A stretch of 21,730 nucleotides of DNA from Thalassiosira profunda (Eukaryota > Bacillariophyta > Thalassiosirophyceae > Thalassiosirales > Thalassiosiraceae): positions 1 through 21,730 of the forward strand of contig JALLAP010000302.1 of assembly GCA_036939355.1 (NCBI GenBank), written 5' to 3'. The notes beneath the pieces are model-generated. The model was not told the DNA's origin, did not search any database, and was given only the letters and a program-made list of their open reading frames with translations. The translations under genes and the position numbers were made by a program. Each line of letters opens with the position of its first letter. The stretch's first letter is position 1. This document shows positions 6,530-16,300 of the stretch, piece after piece.

Positions 6530-8893
6530 TTAGGGCGGTGAAGATGACTCAGTCTGTTTGGCACTGTCGCACGTCGCCGCGCACCAGTTTGTATCAGGCC
6601 CCGCTGGATCATTTTGATTGGGACAGCTCGTATCCAAGAACATGCCCAGTGTCGATGAGCTGAGAGTGGCATTGTAATGGTCGCCCCAAGCACAGAGGTT
6701 TTGGTTGAATGAAGTAGCTCCAGCGAACATCCCCTGCATGTCTGTCACAACGGCAACATCCCAGCTGCTCACGTCCTGATTGAAGGAAGAGGCTCCCTCG
6801 AACATCGAACCCATTGAAGTGACTCTAGAGGTATCGAAGCTTACGTCCCCGTTGAATGACTCGGCTAACCGGAACATCTCCTCCATCGAAGTGACTTTGG
6901 AGGTGTCCCAACTGCTCACGTTTTGATTGAAAGAATTGGCACGATTGAACGCAGCCCACATCGAAGTCACTTTGGAGGTGTCCCAACTGCTCACGTCCCC
7001 ATTGAATGCAGAAGTTTGATAGAACATGTACGTCATCGTCGTGACTTTGGAGGTGTCAAAATTGCTCACGTCCCCGTTGAAAGAAGAGGCGCCGGCGAAC
7101 ATATCAGCCATCGACGTGACTTTTGACGTATCGAAGTTGCTCACGTCGCCATTGAATGCAGAGGCTCCAGCGAACATTTTAAACATCGAAGTCACTTGGG
7201 AGGTGTCCCAACTGCTCACGTCCCCATTGAATGACTCGGCTAACCGGAACATAAAATCCATTGACGTGACTTTGGAGGTGTCCCAATTGCTCACGTCTCC
7301 ATTGAATGCCAAGGCTTCTTCGAACATTGAATTCATTGCAGTAACTTTCGAGGTGCCCCAATTGCTCATGTCGCTGTTGAAGGAAGACGCTCGTCGGAAC
7401 ATACCAGTCATCGACGTGACTTTGGATGTGTTGAAAGTGCCCAAGTCTTGACTGAACGAAGAGGCCCCGTAGAACATTCCCTCCATCCAAGTCACTCTGG
7501 AGGTGTCCCAATTGCTCAAGTCCCTGTTGAATGCCCCCGCTCCCCAGAACATTTGCCGCATGTCCATCACCGAGGCGACATCCCAACGGCTCACATCCCC
7601 GTTGAATGCAGAGGCTTCACTGAACATGCCATACATCGAAGTGACATTTGATGTGTCCCAGTTGCTCACGTCTCCGTTGAATGAAAAGGCATCAGCGAAC
7701 ATTCCGTGCATCGAAGTGACTTTCGAGGTGTCCCAAGAGGAGAGGTCTTCATTGAATGTATCTTGTTCGTAAAACAACCACGACATGTCAGTGACGTTGG
7801 AGGTGCACCACGTCCCGATCGGCCAGCCATATGTTCGGACGACCTCGCAGGAATCGTATCCTAAGTCACACGATGGAGTCACTGTGTAGTCATCGACGGC
7901 AGCCTGGAGCTCTTCCTTGTCTGCAAAGCAGGGGCGTGGATGCATCGATGGTTGGATTGACGGCGACAACGACAGAGTCGACGGGGATGATGGAGATGTT
8001 GAGCTCGTCGGCGGTGTTGTGGCAAAGATCACGGTCGTAACGCCATAACTGTCGTCTCCACTGCCTGTGCCAAACAAAACCGCCAAAGTCACCACCAACG
8101 CCACGATCACCAACAAGAATCCTCCAACGATCTTCCTCTGATGTCTTTTGGCCCAATGCTCTTCCCCGACGGGCACTGCATCGTACACCGGCTGTTCCGG
8201 CGGCTCTGGCTCGTCCTCGACGAGACGTGCGTGCAATATCGGGATGGAGGACTCGACAAGATCCGAAGCGGAGTTTTGGGACAGCATTGAGGGCGGAGGC
8301 GGTCGGACGGCTTGAGCCACCGGCGCGGGGCGAGCATCCTCGACATCACCCGGAGTTGGCCGCGGCAGAGGCTCCTGCAGTGACGTTTCCACGGGCGCGC
8401 TGGCCCTGTTCTTCGCTTTGATTTTGGAGTCAGTGCCATCGATGGGGATGTGTCCAGGAGGCACGGGCCCCGCGTCGTCGTCTTGATCAACCAACTCCAC
8501 ACATTTCATGGCCCTTTGGGTGCCGGCAGCGCCCTTCTCCGCACGATCATAAGATGTGTCTAACATCTCAACGGGCACCGGGGCGTCGTCTGCCGACGCA
8601 TCGATTTCCTCCACGCCTTTTTTATTACGCATTTCTTCCATTTCGAGGACGGCGGCAGTTTGGGCGAGGGGCACCGGGGCATCGTCGGGCGAGGGGTGGT
8701 TCTCGACACTCGTTGATGTGATGTCCGCACTGGAATTGCTGGCGGGCGGCGGCGGAGAAATCGCCGCCGACGGACGCTGTTCGTCACCCGCCTCCTCCGC
8801 CTCGGTCTCCGCCTCGGTCTCCACCTCTGGCGGGCCGCCGCCGGGGGGCGGGGCCGCGTCGTCGTCGTCGTCGTGGTTGGTAAGTCGGGGCAT
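6530..8893 (-). CDS. Type II membrane protein with BspA-like/DUF285 repeat ectodomain
   Basis: The 787-residue protein has no signal peptide. Residues 1-252 are acidic and proline-rich, with DDAPVP occurring twice, and are predicted cytosolic. A basic stretch (KRHQRK) precedes one hydrophobic helix at about 255-274. Then comes a Ser/Thr/Pro stalk (about 285-320), a Cys-containing segment, and 15 tandem repeats (362-735) with consensus WDTSKVTSMxxMFxxAxSFNGDVSN. These are the BspA-like repeats known as DUF285 in Mycoplasma, bacterial surface proteins and many algae and protists, where they form a leucine-rich-repeat-like solenoid. The C-terminal 52 residues contain four cysteines. Basic residues before the helix suggest N-in, C-out topology, with the repeats outside the cell or in the secretory lumen. 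The ligand is unknown; adhesion or recognition is inference. No intron is evident. Confidence 0.88.
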   Translation of the reverse strand: MPRLTNHDDDDDAAPPPGGGPPEVETEAETEAEEAGDEQRPSAAISPPPPASNSSADITSTSVENHPSPDDAPVPLAQTAAVLEMEEMRNKKGVEEIDASADDAPVPVEMLDTSYDRAEKGAAGTQRAMKCVELVDQDDDAGPVPPGHIPIDGTDSKIKAKNRASAPVETSLQEPLPRPTPGDVEDARPAPVAQAVRPPPPSMLSQNSASDLVESSIPILHARLVEDEPEPPEQPVYDAVPVGEEHWAKRHQRKIVGGFLLVIVALVVTLAVLFGTGSGDDSYGVTTVIFATTPPTSSTSPSSPSTLSLSPSIQPSMHPRPCFADKEELQAAVDDYTVTPSCDLGYDSCEVVRTYGWPIGTWCTSNVTDMSWLFYEQDTFNEDLSSWDTSKVTSMHGMFADAFSFNGDVSNWDTSNVTSMYGMFSEASAFNGDVSRWDVASVMDMRQMFWGAGAFNRDLSNWDTSRVTWMEGMFYGASSFSQDLGTFNTSKVTSMTGMFRRASSFNSDMSNWGTSKVTAMNSMFEEALAFNGDVSNWDTSKVTSMDFMFRLAESFNGDVSSWDTSQVTSMFKMFAGASAFNGDVSNFDTSKVTSMADMFAGASSFNGDVSNFDTSKVTTMTYMFYQTSAFNGDVSSWDTSKVTSMWAAFNRANSFNQNVSSWDTSKVTSMEEMFRLAESFNGDVSFDTSRVTSMGSMFEGASSFNQDVSSWDVAVVTDMQGMFAGATSFNQNLCAWGDHYNATLSSSTLGMFLDTSCPNQNDPAGPDTNWCAATCDSAKQTESSSPP
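6689..7810 (-). repeat. Fifteen tandem 75-nt DUF285 coding repeats
   Basis: Counting from the first unit (WCTSNVTDM, residue 362) there are 15 units. All are 25 residues except the thirteenth (residues 662-685), which has 24 after loss of one codon. Units starting at residues 537 and 662 share MFRLAESFNGDVS, including an identical DNA stretch of about 26 nt, which suggests recent copying between units. The third unit after the first and the last unit use WDVA in place of WDTS. Confidence 0.9.
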
Positions 8894-9313
8894 CGTCTGC
8901 TAAGTAGGTAGAGCTGAGGTATTGTAGAGTGCTGTTTTTGCTGCAAATCTTGATCTTGATGGTTGGGCGGGGTCGAATTCCTACGTGGAACGGATCGAAT
9001 TCCTACGTAGATTCTTCGTTGTCATTCTCACTCTTGGCCCTTCGTGATGGAGACCGCTGAGTTGTTCTATGATCGCTGGTCACACATGCATCAATTGCTC
9101 CTGATCTTAAACTTGCTATTGGCCGTGCGCTGCTCTACAGTGCGTGCTACGTTGTGCTCATAAAAGGCAACCACTCGAACAACAACTTCATTTGAACGCG
9201 ATCACCGGCGCCGCGCGATTCGACACATAAAAAATCACCTCGCCTTCGAAGACCAGCATTTCTTGCCAGCTAACGCTCCTTCTCTCTCGCCGTCATCGCC
9301 CACCTGCATCACC
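8894..9313. promoter_or_regulatory. Divergent promoter region, DUF285 gene and small secreted-protein gene
   Basis: This 420-nt region separates two outward-facing start codons. It holds a 14-bp direct repeat at 8973-9008, a TACGTA palindrome at 9004-9009, and a TATA-like CTCATAAAAGG at 9158-9168, about 150 nt before the plus-strand ATG. No gene is apparent. The regulatory role is inferred from position. Confidence 0.55.
8973..9008. repeat. Direct repeat of TCGAATTCCTACGT, 22-bp period
   Basis: The 14-mer occurs at 8973-8986 and 8995-9008, about two helical turns apart. The second copy runs into the palindrome CTACGTAG. It could be a paired transcription-factor site; no factor is identified. 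Confidence 0.75.
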
Positions 9314-10187
9314 ATGAAACTCCTCTTCGCCGCAATCCTTGCCGCTGTTGCCACAGTGGCCCCTACTGGCGCTGCGGTCCAGAACCACATTCGTGGCCGT
9401 GTTCCCAAGAACAATCGTGCCAGCCGCCGCCTCACACACTGCCCAGCGCACGATGTGCTAGCTTGCCAGGATGTGAACGATCAAGGTATCGTTGCTACTT
9501 GCGGTGGGATGGAAAAGGTCGCTGCGCCTGTTTCCGTCGTCTGGGATCGGGAACAGAGCTGTGATATGATTGTATTTGCAGAGAAACTCGATTTCACCAT
9601 CCCCGCAGGTGGAGTGAATGTGGATGCGACCCTTCCTGGCCAATACCAAGCTGAACTTGGTATAAGTGGCGCCGATACCGTCATCGATGCGGACTCTCAT
9701 GTCGCCGTTCCAAGTGGTCTGGAGGTAGCTGAAGGGACTGTAGTCAACAGCTATCTCGTCCACGCTGACCCTCCACTCGGCCACATCGGTCAAGTTGAGA
9801 CGGTGAACTATCAAGGATCTGTGACGTTCGAGGAAGAAATCGTCGGTGTCATCATCCTCAGGGGCTCTCTTTATNGTGAACTATCAAGGATCTGTGACGT
9901 TCGAGGAAGAAATCGTCGGTGTCATCATCCTCAGGGGCTCTCTTTATGCCACCGATGACATGTTGGGTGCTGCGGGCACGACCTACGAGGACTACCAAAA
10001 TGAGGTTAAAGAGCGTGAATATCACATTACGAATGCTCCTGGCAACATCCGACGTGGTTTTGAGGGTTATGGAGAGCCAGTCTTAGGACTCGATACGATT
10101 ACTTTCGACACGAACACCGTAACGTTGGACCTCTATAACTTTGCGCCTTGCGACCAAGTGCGGGTGCTCACGCACGCCACCGGATGA
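9314..10187 (+). CDS. Small secreted protein of unknown function with a bacterial-like domain
   Basis: After correction of the assembly duplication at 9803-9947 the gene encodes 266 residues. The ATG at 9314 is preferred over an in-frame ATG at 9263 because it gives a classic signal peptide (MKLLFAAILAAVATVAPTGA). The mature protein starts with a basic stretch and a Cys-containing segment (CPAHDVLAC, then TCGG). It continues into a predicted all-beta domain with VNSYLVHADP, GSVTFEEEIVGVIILRG, a segment with MLGAAGTTY, and the ending CDQVRVLTHATG. This order (an HxDP element, a GxVTF...GVI strand pair, LGxxGTTY, LDxxTF, DQxRVLT) recalls secreted proteins of many bacteria that I have seen annotated only as hypothetical or PEP-CTERM proteins; that resemblance is from memory. 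No catalytic motif is visible. It faces the coiled-coil gene 113 nt away. Confidence 0.75.
9803..9947. repeat. Assembly duplication 2: 72 nt + N + 72 nt inside the small secreted-protein gene
   Basis: Bases 9803-9874 recur exactly at 9876-9947, with the single N at 9875. The 73-nt insertion shifts the frame. Removing one copy and the N gives an uninterrupted 267-codon gene reading ILRGSLYATDD across the junction. Confidence 0.95.
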
Positions 10188-10300
10188 GATCTCTAGCCCG
10201 TGTCATACCATCTTATGTCTAAAACAGTTGTTTCTCGGCACGTATCTCTTAATACCTAGAATAGTCTATGAATCATCAACAACACATAACACATACACAT

Positions 10301-13300
10301 TTAACGTCCAAGCCCCAGGCTGTGAACCTGCTCCTCGAGCTCGGCCTTTCCGGTGACAACTGCCTCGAGGCTGGCCGTGTACGCCGCCACCTGCTCCTTG
10401 AGAGCATCCCTCTCTTTTTTCAATCCCTCTATGTCATTCAGCGCATTTTGCATCTCCAACTTCCAAGCGGAGAGCTCGATCTTCGTCTGACTGTGCTCGT
10501 CCTCCTTGGTGTTCATTTCGGCGTTGTAATCGGCAATGAGTTGGTTCTTCTCCTTCTCCAGACGGTTCACCCTCTCCTGCAACGCGNATTTCGGCGTTGT
10601 AATCGGCAATGAGTTGGTTCTTCTCCTTCTCCAGACGGTTCACCCTCTCCTGCAACGCGTTCTCCATCGATTCGAAGCGAGCATGGGCCGCGTTCATCTC
10701 CTCCTCGAAATTCTTGCTCTCGTTGGACTCTTGGCTGTCCTTGATGGACGACAACGACTCGATGTCCCCCTTCAATTTCTCGTTCTCTGTCTGCAGCTCG
10801 TCCAACGACGCCTTGGCAGTCTTGAGCTCCGCGTTGATGGAAGCAAGCTCCTGGTTGTGCTTGAGCGCCCGTTCCTCGTGGCAAGTCCTGGCATTTTCAA
10901 GCTGAATCTGAAGCGAAGTGAGCTTTGAGTTGCACTCCGTGTGGTCTTCGGCGGGCGTTTGGGCGCTCAACTCGCTGAGCTCGCGGTTCAGTGCCGCGTT
11001 GGATTCCTTCAGTTCCACGACTTGCGATTTCCAAGGCTCCTCCTCCTGCTGCTCCTTCTCCTGCAGTAGCTTTTCTTTCTCGTTCAGCGCTTCTTGGGCA
11101 TCAGCAGCTCTGGTTTTCCACGTATTCAAAACAGCTTGATGGAGCTCGTCCTTCTCGTTGAGAGCATTTTGCAGCGACACGATTGTTGCTTGATCATTCT
11201 CATGCGCTTTCTCTGCATCGGTCGCTCGAGATTTCCAAGCTTCCAAGTCAGCCTGTTGCTGCTCCTCAACGTTCGATTCGCAGGCAGTCGCTCCTGCCTG
11301 AGCAAGCTTTGTGGACATGACAGCCTTGTCGGCTTCTAGCGTCTCGATGTGAGACTTGAGCGAAGCAATTTGCTGAGCCAACGCATCTTGCTCGTTTGGG
11401 TCGACCGGAGGCGATGCAACTTCAGCCAGCTGTGCAGACAGCTGCGCGTTTTGCTCCTCCAAAGCATCGATGTGGTCTCTTAGCTTTGAAAGTTCTTCCG
11501 ACGACCCGCTGTCAACAGCCGTATCATCGACAGTCGAGGCGTCCTCAAGGCTGCGCTCTTGAAGCTCCGCTGTCTGAGTCCTCGAGTCCTCCAACTCCTT
11601 CTGCAAGATGGAGATGGCTTCACAGTCGCTCTTGCGAAGAGAGGCGGATACCTCGGCTTCTTCTTTGCAGTCTGCCAGTTCAGCAGATAACGCCGCGTTG
11701 CTCTCTTCCAGTGCCTGAATGTAGCTCTTGAGCTCCGCAATCTCCTCGACCATGGCCTCCCTCTCACGCGACAATTCGATCTCATCGTCAAGTGATGCGT
11801 CCTCGAGTTTCTTACGAAGAGCTTCATTTCGGCTCTCCAACGCTGCCACGCGTGCCTTCAGCTCTGCGGTCTCATCGTTTTCTTCGTCGAAAGGATTTGT
11901 CGCTGCCGTCTCCGCTTCCAGCAGCTGTTGGGCATCTTGGTCTTCTCTTCCTCCTCTGTTGAGCGAGTCGAATGGATTCGTAGCTGTGTCAGCATAGGAA
12001 CCGCTGCGAGAATAGATGGCGTTGCCTGGAAGAATATCTGGGTAGCTCCTCTCATCACTGAGCGGCAATGTCAGTTGAGGTGCAGAGCACTGACGACCGA
12101 TGAGCTGAGGCTTGGCAATCTTCCTGCCAACATTTTGGGCTCTCATATCATCGATTTCTCTCTGGAGCTGCTTGATCTTCCCTCGGGCCTCCTCCAGTTC
12201 CATCTGAGCCATCATCAACTTTTCTTCCCCGTCCATCGAAGACAGGTCGGCCAATTCCCGCTGCAGCTTCTGAAGCTTCGCGTCCTTCTCGCTCAACGCC
12301 TGAATGAGAATGGCAGCAAGCAGAGTGTGAGTGAATCGATTATCGCAGTCATTAGAAGAAAGAGTGGGAATGCTCACAGCTTCGTACTCCAACGCCTGCC
12401 CCTCCAGCTGCTCAATCAGCTTGTTGTCCGTCTCGAGCGCGGTGATCATGCCGCCCATGGAGGTCTCTTTCTGCGCAAAGTCAGCTCGTGCCAGCTCGAT
12501 CTCTTCTCGCAGAGAGTCTCTCTCAGATTCAAGCTCCTCGAGGTCCTCAACTGCCTCTTTGAGTTGAGACTCGAACAAGTCCCGTTCCTCCTTCGCTGTC
12601 TGCAACGACTTGGCCATTCCCTCGTCTCTCTCGAGGTATTCAGCTTTGAGGCTTTCCTCGATAGTCTCCTTCTCTTCCACCACAAGCTCGTACTGCTCGA
12701 GCAGCTCGTTGTAATCGCTCTGCAAGTCGCCCAGCTCGGCCAGTTCCTCTTTGAGGATTTTGTGCTTGGCTTCTAAAGCGTCCAAATCGTTCGCCGCGTT
12801 GGTCAAGTTCCACTGGGTCTTCTCGAGGGCGCTCTCGCTGGCCTTGGCAGCGGCCTTCTGATGCTTGCAGTAGTCGCCAACCGCTCCCAGCATGCGAGAG
12901 ATACGCGCCTCCTTGGATTCCTCCTCGTCGTCTGGCGCTGAATCCATCGACGCCTCCACCTCTGGCGGGAGCATCTTCTCCAACTTCCTAGCAATCGTCT
13001 GCAACGCTCGCTCTAGACTCCTCTTTTGGCTCTCCACTTCGCCCAGAGTGCGGATGGACTCTCGCACTTCCTCGATCGTCTTGTCCGCCGTATGCAATCT
13101 GCTTTCGGTTTCCCGGACAATGGCCTCCTTGTCTTTGCGCGCCTGCTTCTCGCGAGATACAATGCCCTCCAGCTGAGAGAATTTGCCTTCCAGCTCTTGG
13201 TACATCTTGGTCAGCTCCTCGATCTCTCGTTCGGCCTGTTTCAGCTCCTCTTCCTTGGCATCTGCGTCGGCTCGAGCATTGTCCACGGCCAATTTCAGGT

Positions 13301-16300
13301 GGTCGATATCAGTGTGCAGCGAGCCAATCGTTCTGCTGCCACCCTCAAGCTCGCCCAGCACGTTCTGAAGGTGGAGCTTGGCTGTACCGAATTCGTTCTG
13401 AAGCCTCTCCAGCTCATTTCCGAGAGTGGACTGGACCCCGTCCCGCTCTCCCTTGATCCTGTCCATCTCCGACTCAAAGAGGGTGATGGCCTCTTGGTAC
13501 TCCTTCTTGAGGCGTCCGTTCTCCTCGCTCAGGTAGTCTCGCTCGGATTTCTTGTGTCGAANCCTCTTGGTACTCCTTCTTGAGGCGTCCGTTCTCCTCG
13601 CTCAGGTAGTCTCGCTCCGATTTCTTTTGTCGAAACTGATCCGAGCTCATTCTTACCTCGCCCTTGATGCTCGTCAGTTCTACTCTGGCCGTGCGCAGCT
13701 CTTCGCTCGCCAACTGTTCATCCTCCACTGCATTCGATAGCTCGGCGGAGGTCCGCATCAGTTGCTGCTTCACAGCCGAGAGCTCGTCCATGGCATCGTC
13801 AAGCTGACGAGACAGGGATCCGGCCGAGGACCGCGCCCCATCCAACTCGAGACAAAGTTGGTTGACCTCCGCCTCCTTCGCTCCAACCTCTGCCAACAGC
13901 CGAGAGGTCTCCTGCTGTTGGGATGCCACGTAGGAGGAGTACTGCGACTCCATCGCGTCCCTCTCCTCCTCGTGGGTGGATCGCAATTCGGTGATGACGT
14001 TCTGGAGCATGTCCTTCGACGCCCGCTCGGTGGCGAGGTCGATTTCCAGCGTCTTGACCTTGGCGAAGATGTTTTCTGTACCCATTGCGCCCATGGGTGG
14101 GTAGCCGAAGGGCATCATGGGGTAGGCCATGTGCCCGCCTGCCGGCCCTTGGTCGTATTCCTTCTGGAGCGTCGCCTCGAGGATCTGCCTGCGTGACTAT
14201 TGGGACGACAAGAAGAATGGATCATGAGATGTGTTGTGTCAGAGCAGCGAGACAAAGGATCGAAGGACCGCAGATTCAATGGGTTTGGACTCACTCTCTC
14301 AGACTGCAGCTCCCACTCCAGGTTCTTCAGCTCCACGTCGTTCGCGGGCTTGCGGCTGGCGGCATCCAGTCGGGTCGCCTTGGATTTGGCAAGCTCCGCA
14401 GATACCCGCTGAAGATCTGCCCGGAGCCGCTCGTTGTTGGCCCGGAGCCGGGACGACTCCCTCGCCGCGGCGTCCCTCTCCGACTCCACCGCCAGCTGCG
14501 CCGACCGGAGCTTCGCCACCTCGGTAGACAGTTTCTGGCCCTGGCTTCTCAACGTCTCCGCCTCCCTCTCCCTCGCCGCGAGGGCCACCGACATCCGGTG
14601 GTTCTCGACGGCCCCGGCCGTCTTGAGCCTGTCTTGCAACTGGGCCACCTCCTCCTCCAGCTTGCGCACGTCGGCGTCGTGCGCCAGCCCAATCCTCTCC
14701 TTCTCGTCGTCGATGGCCTTGACGAGCTCCTGGTACGAGGCCTCCGTGACGTGCAGCTCCTTCCGTAGCGTATCAAACTCGGATTTGTTCGGGGCTTTGT
14801 TCGCATTCAACTGTGGCACTGCGTCTGTCTCCTTCCGGTAGGCCGCGGTGGCAAAGACGCGCGCCTTCTTCTCCTGGTCGCGCTCGGCCTCGACCTCCTT
14901 CACGCGAAGCCGATACTGCCGCGCGGCCTTCTCAGCCTGTTCGAGCCTGGACTTCAGTTGCTGCACCTCGTGCGCCGCCGAACCGTTCGGACCCTCCGGC
15001 GACGCCAGCTCCTCCAGCAGCGTCTGCAGCTGGCCGTGGCCGGACCGGAACGACGGCGCCGAGCTCCCGCGGCTGTACCCCGTGGAGGGATGGGTGGACG
15101 CCGTCGCGTGGCTCTGCGGGGTCGTGGCCATCGACGCGCCCGCAGAGAGGGGCGTCCCGGCCACCACCTTGGACGGACTGCCTGCCTCCGTTGCGTTGAC
15201 CTGGCGGGCGAGGGACGCCTCCAGCTTGCGCAGAATCTTCGCCTTCTCCGTCGATTCCACGGCACCGAGACCCTTCGAGCCGCTCCGGGCGAGCTTCTCG
15301 AACTCCTTGTGGGCCTCCTGGTACGCCCTCGCGGCATCCGTGTGGCGGCCCAGTCCCGTGTAGGCATCGCCCGCCGTCTGATACGCTGACACGGGCACCG
15401 CCTCGACCTTCGCATTCGACGCGCTCGTCAACACCTGGCGGGCCAACTCGACCGCCCTTTCTGCCGCATAGACAGCGTCGCCGCACTCCCCTCCCTTCAG
15501 GTGCACGGACGCCAGATCGCGCCACACCGCCGCCGCCTCGGGGTGCACATCGCGCAAAACATCGTTGTTCTTCGACACGTCGCTTCGATCCGCGTCCGCG
15601 ACGCCGTACGCCTCCAGGGCCCGATGGCACGCGTCCACCGCGGAGGCGTGCGAGCCCTTCCGGGAGTGGAGGAGGGCCATCTTGTGGAATACCTCGCCCA
15701 CGTCGGGACGAAGGGGCGTCGCCTGAGTGGGATGGCGAGCGCGGGTGTGGTCGTACTTGAAGCGGAGCGGGGCCAGGGCGTCGCCGTAGCGCTCGAGCGC
15801 CCGGTTCGCCGCCGCCTCGGCCTCGGGGCTCATCGTCTCGTTTTTCTTCTCGTCTTCATCCCTGCACAGCATCGTCGCCCGCCGCTCGTACACCGCCGCA
15901 CAGAACAGGCACGCCGCACCGACCAACGTGTGCTCCGTCCCCAATACCCTCTTCAACGTCACCAGCGCGGCATCGGCGTCCTTCAATCCGCCCTCGAGGT
16001 CGCCCCCCTCGCACCGGGCCTTGGCCAGCTTCAATCGGAGCTTGGCATACGCGTGCGAGTGCTCGCCCAGCGAATCCCGCTCGATCCGCAATAGCTTCTT
16101 GAGGGCCGATATCGCGCCTTTCCGAGCCTCCTTCGGCCGCTTCCCCGAAGCGCTCTGCAGCTCGTCCATCGCCCGCTCCAGACGTTGGGTCTGCTCCCTC
16201 CGCTCGCCCTCCGCGCGCACGGCCCTCTCCATCCTCGCCACGTCCTTCTTCAACGTTCTCACCCGTTCGTCCATCTTGTCCACCCCGCACGTGCGGGTGA

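Noticed and set aside
6689..7810. Regular 75-bp repeats considered as a CRISPR-like or satellite array
   Set aside because: The units are open, keep codon phase and encode the DUF285 consensus, so they are protein-coding repeats.
6506..10196. Shared 14-mer GATGAGATCTCTAG near the 3' ends of two genes (6506-6519 and 10183-10196)
   Set aside because: One such 14-base match is roughly expected by chance in a window this size; the two copies lie in opposite orientation relative to their genes, and one overlaps a stop codon.
10536..16094. Many plus-strand open frames of 60-280 codons inside the coiled-coil gene
   Set aside because: They are Leu/Ser-rich reverse readings of Glu/Lys/Ala heptads, as expected opposite a coiled-coil gene.
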